Positions 17,843 through 25,293 of a stretch of DNA of 64,000 nucleotides are shown here, one piece after another. Within the stretch, counting starts at the first letter, position 1. Each line of letters begins with the position of its first letter. The notes beneath the pieces were generated by a model. The model did no database searches. It saw only the letters and a list, made by a program, of their open reading frames with translations, and was not told the DNA's origin. Both the position numbers and the translations under genes were made by a program. Origin of the DNA: Acidaminococcus massiliensis (GTDB lineage: Bacteria > Bacillota > Negativicutes > Acidaminococcales > Acidaminococcaceae); NCBI RefSeq assembly GCF_900095825.1, contig NZ_LT608315.1, forward strand, positions 124,001 to 188,000, read 5' to 3'.

Positions 17843-20800
17843 TTACTTTTCGTCCCGCTGGATCCGGGATCCATAGACATCCCGATATTCTTTTTTCTCT
17901 CTGTTCTCTTTGCTGTTGACCCGGACCCGTTCCACTTTGTGCCGGTCATTGTCCTTCCCGGAAATCCGGTCCACCCGGAACCGTTCGGCTTCTTGGACTT
18001 GGGTCAGTTCCGGCTTGAATTCTTCCACGGATCTGGCCATGCCTGCATCCACCGGAGCTCCGTTCTGCAGTGCCCGATAGATGATAGCCGCATATTCGTA
18101 CCGGGTCATGGTCCGGTCTCCTTTGAATTCTCCATCTGGGTATCCTTGCAGATAGCCCCGTTCCCGGAGGCCTTCCACATACTGGTACGCCCAGTGGGTT
18201 TCCGGCACATCGCTGAAGTTCCCCTCCAACGGCTTAACAGCCGGTGTCCCCTGGAGTTTCAGGGTCTGGAGGATCTGGGCATTCTGGTTCTTCAACATTT
18301 CCACAGTGGCCCGCAGATCGATGATTTCTTTGGCCATGGCCACTTTGGATCGGGTTACATGGTTGTGCTGGCCCAGTTTGAAGGTGACCCCGGCATTGAC
18401 CATGTTTTCCCCTCCGCCAAAGCTGCCGCCTACACTGATCAAAGTGTCTTCGGAAGGCCGATAGAAGGCACCGATGGCAGCTGCATGAGCGTCCTTATAA
18501 TTGCCATATCCGGCAGCAAAATCCCATTTATCATCGGGATCGAAATCCTGAGGGTGGAGGGCCGCCAGGGCAGCTGCGCCTGCGCCTACCCGATTCAGCC
18601 GGCTGCCCAGCTTATTCACGGAGCTTCCCAGGTTCCGGATATCCCCGGCATTCTTTTCCACGGCCTGATTGGTCCGATACAGCTGTCCTCCGTTGACGGC
18701 TTCCTTGGAACCTTCTGCCACGGACCCGTCTCCCACATTTTTGATGACGGTACTGCTGCCGCCCTGGTTCAAGGTAATGGAGCTGTGGGAAGCGTCATCG
18801 TAAGAAACCACATTGGCCGTCACGGCTTTCAGCTGGTCCTCCGTCGCCGCCTGACCGGAAACGATTTGGTCCGGATCCCAGGTGGTATTCTGGAGTCCGC
18901 CGATGGTCCCGCTGTTTCCCTGATTCAGCTGGATGCCTCCTACGGAAGCGGTCTGGGCCGTCACCGAATCCACCGTGATGTCCTTTTTCAGGGAAACCTG
19001 ATAGTTGGCCGCTTCCCCGGCTCCGGCCGTATTCTGGACGGAAATGTTGTCTCCGGCAGAGACAATGGAATGTTTCCCGGCCTCTGCCGTTGCTTGATTC
19101 AAGGCTGAATCCAGCTTCCCGATGGCTACGGTCACCGTATCTCCGTTGGTGACCACTTTGCCCTGGGTCCCCGTGCCGCCGGCCACGTAATTCAAATCGC
19201 CCACATCACTGGCTTTAGCCACATCGGTGATGATGACTTTTCCAGCCGCATTGCCGGCTTTGTCCACCAAATCCAGAGCCACTCCCTGTACATTGCTGCC
19301 GGCCTGGTTTTGGACCGTACCCACCGCATATTCTCCGGCTTTGACATGGATATCTGAATCATTGGCTTCCGCTGCCTGAAGAGCCTGTTTCAGCTGGGCC
19401 ACGTTCACTGCGTCCGTATCCTGAGTCCCTGCAGCTACACTGGTGATCTGCCGGGTCAGTTCCGTTCCCTTGCCCACTGACACAGCCGCTCCCGTTGCCA
19501 CCCAAGCGGAAGAGGTATCTGTGGAAGCCTGCCGGGTGGAAGGATCATACCCAGCAAATCCAGCTTCCACCGCAGCCAGGGACTCGCTGCCCAGGGCCAC
19601 ACCTCCGGCCACTGTGGCATTGGCATTGTGTCCCAGGACCACCACATTCTGCTGATCCGTGGTGGTCACGTTGTCTGCGGAGCCGATCACCAGGCTGTTG
19701 GTAGCTCCGGAAAGGGTCCGGTTGTCCCCCAGCAGCAGGGCCGTATCCGTATCCTTGACGGTGTTGCCGGATCCGATGACGGACACATGCTGCACATTGG
19801 AAGCCGTATTCTTGTACCCGTTCACCATATTGTAGCGGCTGACAGAACCGCTGGTCCCGGTCACTGTGTTATTGACCCCGATGATGGAGGTTTTCTGGGT
19901 ATAGTCGGCTTTATTGCCTCCCCCAATGGCCAGTGTGGCCCCGCCGCTTTCAGATTTTTTCACACTGGCCATCAAGGTTTTCTGCAATGCCTGGGCAGAA
20001 TCACCACTGCTTGTCGGTGCTGAAATATCAGTAATAGAATTGGTGATTTCATTGCCGGCCCCGAAAATCAAGGCGCCATTGGAATTGAATTCCCGGTTGG
20101 CCGTACCTACGATACTGTTGGCTACACCCGCATAGGAAGAAGAAGCCGTAGCTGATTCAATACTGTTCAGGGCACCGGTTATGGTAGCACCGAAATTTTT
20201 TCCTGCAGCAAGCGTATTCGTATTGTAATCAGAAGAAGCAATCGAATACGCCCCTGTAATAGAAGAGAACAATCCGTTTGAAAAACTGTTGGCTCCCAAG
20301 GTAGTCGAAAATAGGCTCATATTATACGATTTGGTACTGGCCGTATCGACGGTTATATCCCCCAAAGCCCCTTTATAATTATGGGTCCCCAGCATTACAC
20401 TACCAGATCGGGCATAAGTATTCTGCCCGATGGCCAGCCCAGTGACCATTTTCGTAGGATCCTTCGGAAGCCCATAGGGTATTCCAAAGATACTGTTGTA
20501 TCCAGCCTGATTGAAATCAAAAGAACGCTCCAGACCGCCTACCATATTTTCCACAAAGGCATTCATCCCGATGGCGATGCCGCCGCCCTGATCGATATAA
20601 TTCAGGGTACGGGCCCCTCCGCCGATGGCGATGTCACCGGTAGACGGCTGGCCCACACCTCCCTGATAGCTGATCGTTGCCCCTTTGCCGATGGCCACAT
20701 TCTCTGCTTTCGGCGCATTGCTCCCTGTACCATATGCTACACCAGTTCCTGCGCCGGTCGCGGTGTCCGCTGCTAAAGAATCTGCTGGAAACGATGCCAG

Positions 20801-20941
20801 CAGACTCACCGTTAAAACAGCAGAAGCTAACACTTTCGTCCGATTGCCAGAATTATTTTTCACATGGCTCCCGGCCAGTTCCGACACCACCACATAACAG
20901 TTCTTTGCGCGGCTCCAAATCACCTTATAGATTTTATTCAC
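17843..20941 (-). CDS. Trimeric autotransporter adhesin with post-barrel SLH domain
   Basis: A 1032-residue YadA-type adhesin starting at GTG (RBS AAAGGAG six bases upstream). ESPR signal peptide MNKIYKVIWSRAKNCYVVVSE, hydrophobic core about 38-57. Residues about 75-490 are head repeats (VAIGKGATISYQ and many GxxNxVxG units). Stalk connectors such as SVAAGTQDTDAVNVAQLK follow. The YadA anchor is about 775-856. A coiled-coil segment (about 870-900) and one SLH domain (about 909-958, FSDVPETHWAYQYVEGL) follow, then about 60 strongly charged residues rich in R, K, D and E. Same unusual order as the adhesin at 3535-13830 and a shared 13-bp upstream element, so they are probably paralogues under common control. 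Confidence 0.92.
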   Translation of the reverse strand: MNKIYKVIWSRAKNCYVVVSELAGSHVKNNSGNRTKVLASAVLTVSLLASFPADSLAADTATGAGTGVAYGTGSNAPKAENVAIGKGATISYQGGVGQPSTGDIAIGGGARTLNYIDQGGGIAIGMNAFVENMVGGLERSFDFNQAGYNSIFGIPYGLPKDPTKMVTGLAIGQNTYARSGSVMLGTHNYKGALGDITVDTASTKSYNMSLFSTTLGANSFSNGLFSSITGAYSIASSDYNTNTLAAGKNFGATITGALNSIESATASSSYAGVANSIVGTANREFNSNGALIFGAGNEITNSITDISAPTSSGDSAQALQKTLMASVKKSESGGATLAIGGGNKADYTQKTSIIGVNNTVTGTSGSVSRYNMVNGYKNTASNVQHVSVIGSGNTVKDTDTALLLGDNRTLSGATNSLVIGSADNVTTTDQQNVVVLGHNANATVAGGVALGSESLAAVEAGFAGYDPSTRQASTDTSSAWVATGAAVSVGKGTELTRQITSVAAGTQDTDAVNVAQLKQALQAAEANDSDIHVKAGEYAVGTVQNQAGSNVQGVALDLVDKAGNAAGKVIITDVAKASDVGDLNYVAGGTGTQGKVVTNGDTVTVAIGKLDSALNQATAEAGKHSIVSAGDNISVQNTAGAGEAANYQVSLKKDITVDSVTAQTASVGGIQLNQGNSGTIGGLQNTTWDPDQIVSGQAATEDQLKAVTANVVSYDDASHSSITLNQGGSSTVIKNVGDGSVAEGSKEAVNGGQLYRTNQAVEKNAGDIRNLGSSVNKLGSRLNRVGAGAAALAALHPQDFDPDDKWDFAAGYGNYKDAHAAAIGAFYRPSEDTLISVGGSFGGGENMVNAGVTFKLGQHNHVTRSKVAMAKEIIDLRATVEMLKNQNAQILQTLKLQGTPAVKPLEGNFSDVPETHWAYQYVEGLRERGYLQGYPDGEFKGDRTMTRYEYAAIIYRALQNGAPVDAGMARSVEEFKPELTQVQEAERFRVDRISGKDNDRHKVERVRVNSKENREKKEYRDVYGSRIQRDEK

Positions 20942-21050
20942 AACAAGCTCCTTTCTCCATACTACTATATACTTTTATGTAATTGCAATAAAAAGCAAAC
21001 AAAAACCCTTGATTCCTTTTCTTCCCGCTCCTTTCCGGCCATTTTTTCAT
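20934..21050 (-). CDS. Possible 38-codon leader ORF overlapping the adhesin start
   Basis: An ATG at 21050, with AAAGGG three bases upstream, opens 38 codons (MKKWPERSGKKRNQG...) whose TAA stop at 20934-20936 overlaps the GTG start of the adhesin gene by eight bases. It would be carried only on transcripts from the distal promoter at 21072-21100. Spacing is short and composition gives no independent support, so coding is speculative. Confidence 0.25.
   Translation of the reverse strand: MKKWPERSGKKRNQGFLFAFYCNYIKVYSSMEKGACCE
20959..20988 (-). promoter_or_regulatory. Proximal promoter and shared 13-mer upstream of the second adhesin
   Basis: Minus strand TTGCAATTACATA (20976-20988) is identical to the 13-mer in the promoter of the giant adhesin. 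Taking TTGCAA as -35, TAGTAT at 20959-20964 is a possible -10 with an 18-base spacer. Confidence 0.5.
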
Positions 21051-21071
21051 TTTCCCTTTGAAGTCGCCAGT

Positions 21072-21100
21072 ATTATAGTACATGGCTTCTATCATTACAA
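21072..21100 (-). promoter_or_regulatory. Distal minus-strand promoter toward the second adhesin
   Basis: -35 TTGTAA (21095-21100), 17-base spacer, -10 TATAAT (21072-21077). Would give a leader of about 120 bases before the adhesin gene. Confidence 0.6.
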
Positions 21101-21109
21101 TCTAAATAT

Positions 21110-21137
21110 TTGTAAACATGTTTACATTCAGTATAAT
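21110..21137 (+). promoter_or_regulatory. Orphan plus-strand promoter overlapped by a 16-bp palindrome
   Basis: -35 TTGTAA (21110-21115), 16-base spacer, -10 TATAAT (21132-21137). The perfect palindrome TGTAAACATGTTTACA (21111-21126) covers the -35 and half the spacer, the expected position of a repressor site. The -35 boxes of this promoter and the divergent one are only nine bases apart. Confidence 0.6.
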
Positions 21138-21143
21138 CACATA

Positions 21144-21403
21144 TTTTTACTGTTTGGAGGGATTTGATTCCATTTTTCAAAAAAGTCCTGTCTTTTCCGG
21201 TCTTTTTTTCAGGAGTCTGTCCATACTTCAATTATTTTTTACAATTCCATAAGAAAAAATTTTGTGAAAGAGTTCACATTTTTACAGCGGGGCGGCTGTG
21301 TTTTTTCCTTGCCGGATTTTTCCTGCTGTATTTTCCTTTTGGCTTTTTCCACACAAAAAAAAGGATGCTGACACCTTCCAAAAGATATCTGCATCCTTTT
21401 TTC
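21144..21403 (+). ncRNA. Candidate small RNA from the orphan promoter
   Basis: Transcription from the promoter at 21110-21137 would start near 21144. Possible ends are a weak ACAGC/GCTGT hairpin plus T6 at 21284-21306 (about 160 nt) or the stronger GGATGC/GCATCC hairpin plus T6 at 21363-21403. An open frame with a TTG at 21164 and GGAGGG two bases before it exists, but the spacing is poor and the composition unlike neighbouring genes. The A+T-rich stretch 20989-21436 holds nothing else I can identify. Confidence 0.3.
21355..21403 (-). terminator. Terminator of the biotin operon
   Basis: GGATGC / GCATCC stem with a 22-base loop, flanked by eight A on one side and six T on the other, so it can work in both directions. 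It lies about 35 bases past the ligase stop. Confidence 0.65.
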
Positions 21404-21436
21404 ATCGCTGCACTTGTCTGTTCCCAGTTCTATTTA

Positions 21437-22774
21437 TCAGTCTATTTTCCGGCTGGATCTTTCTCTCCGTTCCAGCCAGGTACGGATTTTCCGTCCATCC
21501 ACCTTCCCTACTCCATTCAAAGGCAGCTGTTCCACCCTGATCCAGCGGCCGGGGATTTCTCCCGGGAGCAGTTCCCGATGGAGGGCCCGGCGCAGTTTCC
21601 CCAGTGTCATACCCTGTTCCAGCACCACGGCTGCCCCCAGTTCTTCCCCTCTTTGGGAATCCTGTACCGGGACCACGCTGGCATCCCGGACCCCGGGCAC
21701 CTGGAGCAGAGCCTGTTCCACCCGGCTGCAGCTGATGGTCAGGCCCCCTTTGTTGACCACCTGTCCCTGGCGTCCCAGGAAGATCAGGTACCCACCCTCG
21801 TCAAAATATCCCATGTCTTCCAGGGTACAGGGCCTGGACATACCGGCCACGCTGTAAGGGGTATCGATATAGATCAGCCCTTCCCGGATTTCCACCTTCA
21901 CCCCAGGACAGGGCTTCCCCACACTCTGGGGATGGGCCAGCAATTCTTCATAGGTGAGCCAGGCAATATAGTCCAATTCGCTGGCTCCGTAATACAGCAG
22001 GATCCGGCTGCCCGGGAAATATTCCTTCAGAGCTCCGGCTGTTTCTCCATCCAGCAGCTGGGATCCCGCCAGCACCGTTTTCATCTCCGGATAGGCCCGG
22101 TCCAGCACTTGGAGCAGCAGTTTCAATTTCACCGGTACCAGGTACAGCAGGGTCACTGGATACCGGTCCAGCAGGGCTTTCCACCGGGTGCTCCGGAGGG
22201 TAGAGGCCAGTACCAGGGTGGCACCGGCATGGAGCAGCTGGGCCCATAGGTTCAGATTTCCGGTAAAGCTCATGCTCCCTTCACAGAAGCCCACCGTATC
22301 CCGTTCTACCTGGAATTTCCGGTCCTGTTCCGGAAAGAAACCTCCCCAGCTGGCATAGGTCCGGAACATCAGCTTGGGGAGGCCGGTGGAACCGCTGCTC
22401 AGGACTCCCATGCACAGATCCGCAGCCGGTACCGGAGCTTCCTCCCATCCCTGCCGCAGCCGTCCGTCATCGATCCATCCGATTTGGCGCACCCGGACCA
22501 ACTGGTCCGCCGCTTCTGCTGACAGATCCGGATGGCCCAGCACCGGCACCCAGCCGGCCTGTTCCGCCCCTAAAAAGGCTGTCAGCTGATCTGCGGGTTT
22601 CTGTCGGATGATCAGTACCGTCTGCCGGGACATGCCCTGGCTGCGAAGACTCTCTGCATACTGATGCGCCCGCCTTTCCATTTCCCCATAGGAAATGACC
22701 TGTCCCTCTTCGATCAGGCAGGCTTTCTCAGGCTGTATCCGGCTCCATTGTTCCAATATCCCGGCATAATCCAT
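21437..22774 (-). CDS. AMP-forming acyl-CoA ligase of the biotin operon (YhfT-like)
   Basis: Start taken at ATG 22774, 19 bases after the thiolase stop; the frame is open further up but that would overlap the thiolase. The 445-residue product has ANL-superfamily motifs in order: SSGSTGLPK (P-loop), YYGASE (A5), GYLIFLGRQGQVVNKGG (A7/A8 hinge) and NGVGKVDGRK (A10 with the catalytic Lys). Such enzymes activate a carboxylic acid as acyl-AMP then acyl-CoA. With bioY and a thiolase it matches the known biotin-regulon set yhfU-yhfT-yhfS of Bacillus, pointing to a role in acquiring or making the pimelate-like part of biotin. The true substrate is unknown. Confidence 0.85.
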   Translation of the reverse strand: MDYAGILEQWSRIQPEKACLIEEGQVISYGEMERRAHQYAESLRSQGMSRQTVLIIRQKPADQLTAFLGAEQAGWVPVLGHPDLSAEAADQLVRVRQIGWIDDGRLRQGWEEAPVPAADLCMGVLSSGSTGLPKLMFRTYASWGGFFPEQDRKFQVERDTVGFCEGSMSFTGNLNLWAQLLHAGATLVLASTLRSTRWKALLDRYPVTLLYLVPVKLKLLLQVLDRAYPEMKTVLAGSQLLDGETAGALKEYFPGSRILLYYGASELDYIAWLTYEELLAHPQSVGKPCPGVKVEIREGLIYIDTPYSVAGMSRPCTLEDMGYFDEGGYLIFLGRQGQVVNKGGLTISCSRVEQALLQVPGVRDASVVPVQDSQRGEELGAAVVLEQGMTLGKLRRALHRELLPGEIPGRWIRVEQLPLNGVGKVDGRKIRTWLERRERSSRKID

Positions 22775-22793
22775 CACGGCAAACTTCTTTCTG

Positions 22794-24014
22794 TCATAAA
22801 ATTTCCAAGAGTACTCCGGACCCCGTCCCTCCGGCACCGGCAATGGTGCACAGGGCTTTTCCTCCCTCCTGCCCTTCCAGAGCTGCCAGGGCATGGAGCA
22901 CCAATACTGCTCCGCTGCATCCGTAGGGATGACCGTAAGCCAGGGCGCCCCCCAAAGGAAGATATCGGTCGGTGCAGGTAGGATACTGCCGGGCGAATAG
23001 AGCAGAAATCACAGCAAAAGCTTCATTGTATTCAAAGTCATCGATGGCTTCCACCGGCAGCCCGCTTTCTTCCAAGATCTTTTCTCCCACGGCCAGAGCT
23101 CCCAGGGGACTGAACCGGGGATCTACACCTGATTCTGTACAGTGGAGGATCCTGGCCAAGGGCCGTACTGATCTTCCCCTCCGGCGCCAAGCGTCCAGCT
23201 GCCGTCCGGAAGCCAGTACCAGGAAAGCCGCTCCATCCTGGGTGAGACAAGCGTTGGCCGCCGTTAAGGCAGGAGAACAGTCCCCGGCCAGGTTCCGTTC
23301 TTCCGGTGTCAGCAAAGCTTCCGTCTCATCCTGGCTGAACAGGGTGGGCATCCGCCGAGCCAATTTTCCGTTCATCCGGGGCCGGATGCTCTCATCCCGG
23401 CTACTGCCGAATAAGGATACCACCCAGGAGGCCAGCCGGCCTTCTTCCGCCGCCTGGGCTGCCTTCCGGTGGCTGCGCACTGCCCAGCTGTCCAATTCCT
23501 CCCGGGAAACCCCATAGACCTGAGCCGTCCGTTCTGCTCCTTCCAGCATGGCCCGAGGACTGTTGGTGTCGGGAGAAAACTGGGCGGTCATGGTCCCTTC
23601 CGGAGTGTACCGGCTGTCCCAGGGCTGATACACCCGCCGAGGCTGCATAGAAGAAGATTCCACACCCCCGCACAGGACCACATCCAACTGGCCGCTGGCA
23701 ATCTTTCCCCAAGCCAGAGACAGGGCCTCCAGGGCTGAGGCACACTGCATGTCCAGGGTGATGGCCGGAGTTTCCACCGGGAACCCGGCGATGAGTGCCA
23801 TGAGCCGGGTCAGGTTCCCTCCGCTGCCCACTGCATTGCCGCCCAAGATCAGCTGAGCTTCCCGGGCTGCCGGGTACCGGATACAAAGCTGCCGGAGAAG
23901 GGCAGCGCCCAGTTTCTCCGGCGGTACGTTTTTGAAGATTCCGTTCTGGAGGCCCAGATGGCTACGCAGGCCTCCCACCAGGAATACCTCCTGGACCAGG
24001 CGCTCAGAACCCAT
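22794..24014 (-). CDS. Thiolase-family acyltransferase of the biotin operon (YhfS-like)
   Basis: A 406-residue thiolase: nucleophilic Cys in ITLDMQCASALEAL, the FEYNEAFAV stretch, GGALAYGHPYGCSGA with the active-site His, and CTIAGAGGTGSG near the C-terminus. In canonical thiolases the second Cys lies in CxGGGxG; here the motif is CTIAGAGG, so the Cys is present but one position of the Gly run differs. The start overlaps the bioY stop by 11 bases. Biosynthetic thiolases join acyl-CoA units; with the MaoC-like protein and the ligase this suggests an acyl-chain pathway feeding biotin synthesis, as proposed for YhfS. Confidence 0.88.
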   Translation of the reverse strand: MGSERLVQEVFLVGGLRSHLGLQNGIFKNVPPEKLGAALLRQLCIRYPAAREAQLILGGNAVGSGGNLTRLMALIAGFPVETPAITLDMQCASALEALSLAWGKIASGQLDVVLCGGVESSSMQPRRVYQPWDSRYTPEGTMTAQFSPDTNSPRAMLEGAERTAQVYGVSREELDSWAVRSHRKAAQAAEEGRLASWVVSLFGSSRDESIRPRMNGKLARRMPTLFSQDETEALLTPEERNLAGDCSPALTAANACLTQDGAAFLVLASGRQLDAWRRRGRSVRPLARILHCTESGVDPRFSPLGALAVGEKILEESGLPVEAIDDFEYNEAFAVISALFARQYPTCTDRYLPLGGALAYGHPYGCSGAVLVLHALAALEGQEGGKALCTIAGAGGTGSGVLLEIL

Positions 24015-24579
24015 AGCGCTGGAGCCGGTTGGCCAGGAAAGCAGCCAGGACCACTTTCAGGGTGTCCCCCACTAGAAATGGGAATACTGCCATCACCAAG
24101 GTCTTCCAGATGCCCACTTTGGCCACCAGATACATGCTGATGCAGCCTCCCACATAGATGATGGGCATGCCCACACAGATGCCGATGATTACCAGTTTCT
24201 TAAAGGACCGGCTGTTCCCCCGGACGGCGCTCATGGCCACAGCTGCCGCCAGGAAACCCAGGTTGAAGCCCCCGGTGGGCCCGATCAGCTTGCCCAGCCC
24301 GGAGGTCCCCCCTACGAACACCGGCACTCCCACTGCTCCCAGCAACAGGTAGATCCCCAGGATGATTCCCGCCTGTTTCGGCTTCATGATGAAGGCCACC
24401 AGGTTCACCATAATGGTCAGCGCCGTCACCATGGCCGGGGTAAAAGGCAGCGGAAAAGAAATGTACGCCGACACCGCCAGCAGCGCGACACAGACAGCGT
24501 TGCCGGTCATGAACCGGATCTGTTCCCGGCTGCCGGTTACGGCCACAGACGGATGCAAATTCTCTCTCGTTTCGCTCAT
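24004..24579 (-). CDS. bioY: BioY, S component of an ECF-type biotin transporter
   Basis: A 191-residue membrane protein with about six hydrophobic segments and the BioY pattern: AVSAYISFPLPFTPAM, GIYLLLGAVGVPVF and GGTSGLGKLIGPTGGFNLGF. It binds biotin and uses a shared energising module (EcfT plus two EcfA ATPases); such a module is encoded at 45575-48059. GGGAGG is nine bases upstream of the ATG, whose first bases overlap a TGA in another frame (ATGA). Start of the mature chain has about 20 hydrophilic residues before the first helix. Controlled by the BirA operator at 25127-25159. Confidence 0.95.
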   Translation of the reverse strand: MSETRENLHPSVAVTGSREQIRFMTGNAVCVALLAVSAYISFPLPFTPAMVTALTIMVNLVAFIMKPKQAGIILGIYLLLGAVGVPVFVGGTSGLGKLIGPTGGFNLGFLAAAVAMSAVRGNSRSFKKLVIIGICVGMPIIYVGGCISMYLVAKVGIWKTLVMAVFPFLVGDTLKVVLAAFLANRLQRYGF

Positions 24580-25096
24580 TGATTTTTTCCTCCCTGCAGT
24601 AAATCATTTCTCCCCCGTGGACAGGGGATTTGAACAACATATGGATGGTTTCCGGTTCTCCCAGCCAGACAAACAGGCTCTGCCACAGGAGCAGTCCCTG
24701 GACCACCGGGCGGCTGTCCAGATGGATGGGGTTGGTATCTCCGGTGCGCCGGGAAAATCCCCTCACTTCTTCCGGAGTGAAAGCCCGCCAGGGCCGGTAC
24801 CCTTCCGGAGGTCCGGGCTCCCGGTTCAGTAAACCTGCTTTTTCTATATAGTTCACCTTCGGCCCGGTAAAAAGCAGTTCCACCTGAAGTGTCCCCACCC
24901 GGCAGTTTCCCGCCCAGGCTTCTGCCTGGAGCAGCTGGCTCCTGGTCCGGTCCCACAGGCACACACATTGGAACCGGCAGTCCGGCCCGGCTTTCCGGAT
25001 CCGTCCATAATGGATCCGGACGATGAAGCTGTTGTCATAGCGGCTGCCTTGGAATTGGCTCAGGGCTCTGATGTATCCTTCAGTGTATTCTGTCAT
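24576..25096 (-). CDS. MaoC-like hydratase of the biotin operon, apparent frameshift at its 3' end
   Basis: ATG at 25096 is the first start downstream of the promoter. The hot-dog-type protein carries FTPEEVRGFSRRTGD and NPIHLD with the catalytic pair D120 and H125 of (R)-specific enoyl-CoA hydratases. Frame 0 does not stop before bioY; it stays open to 24200, 125 codons into bioY, where it reads bioY out of frame. At the A6 run 24583-24588 a -1 shift, or one extra A, would give EEKNQ-stop at residue 173 with TGA overlapping the bioY ATG, the same ATGA junction style used elsewhere in the operon. I take 24576 as the functional end. First gene of the BirA-controlled operon. Confidence 0.65.
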
Positions 25097-25126
25097 AATG
25101 ATTTTAGTGTAGCGAATTTCGGCTGA

Positions 25127-25168
25127 TTGTTCAACCATTTTTATAATATGGTTAACGTAAACTTTCAA
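25127..25168 (-). promoter_or_regulatory. BirA operator and promoter of the biotin operon
   Basis: Promoter on the minus strand: -35 TTGAAA (25163-25168), 17-base spacer, -10 TATAAA (25140-25145). Inverted half-sites TTGTTCAACC (25127-25136) and GGTTAACGTA (25150-25159) give the AAC-N15-GTT layout of Firmicute biotin repressor sites and straddle the -10, as expected for repression by BirA-biotinyl-AMP. Confidence 0.75.
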
Positions 25169-25222
25169 AAATAGAAATCCATACATCCTACAGAGACACC
25201 TATCTAAGAAACTGACTCTTTC

Positions 25223-25251
25223 TTGTATTTTGGCAGAGGAAGTTCTATAAT
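25223..25251 (+). promoter_or_regulatory. Promoter of the DAACS transporter gene
   Basis: -35 TTGTAT (25223-25228), 17-base spacer, -10 TATAAT (25246-25251). The leader of about 35 bases ends with the RBS GGGGGAG before the ATG at 25294. Confidence 0.75.
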
Positions 25252-25293
25252 TTGTTCATGTCTTTATTTCATACTTAGTTAGGGGGAGTTTTT

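Noticed and set aside
21111-21126. TGTAAACATGTTTACA as a BirA site
   Set aside because: Half-sites are contiguous, lacking the 14-16 base gap of BirA operators; it also lacks the central CG of CcpA sites.
21164-22249. A long plus-strand open frame starting at TTG 21164
   Set aside because: Most of it lies antisense to the acyl-CoA ligase gene, the ribosome-site spacing is two bases, and the product is not protein-like beyond the A+T-rich start.
24200-24575. Extension of the MaoC-like frame into bioY
   Set aside because: The added residues are an out-of-frame reading of bioY with no domain character; a stop at 24576 through a one-base shift is more plausible.
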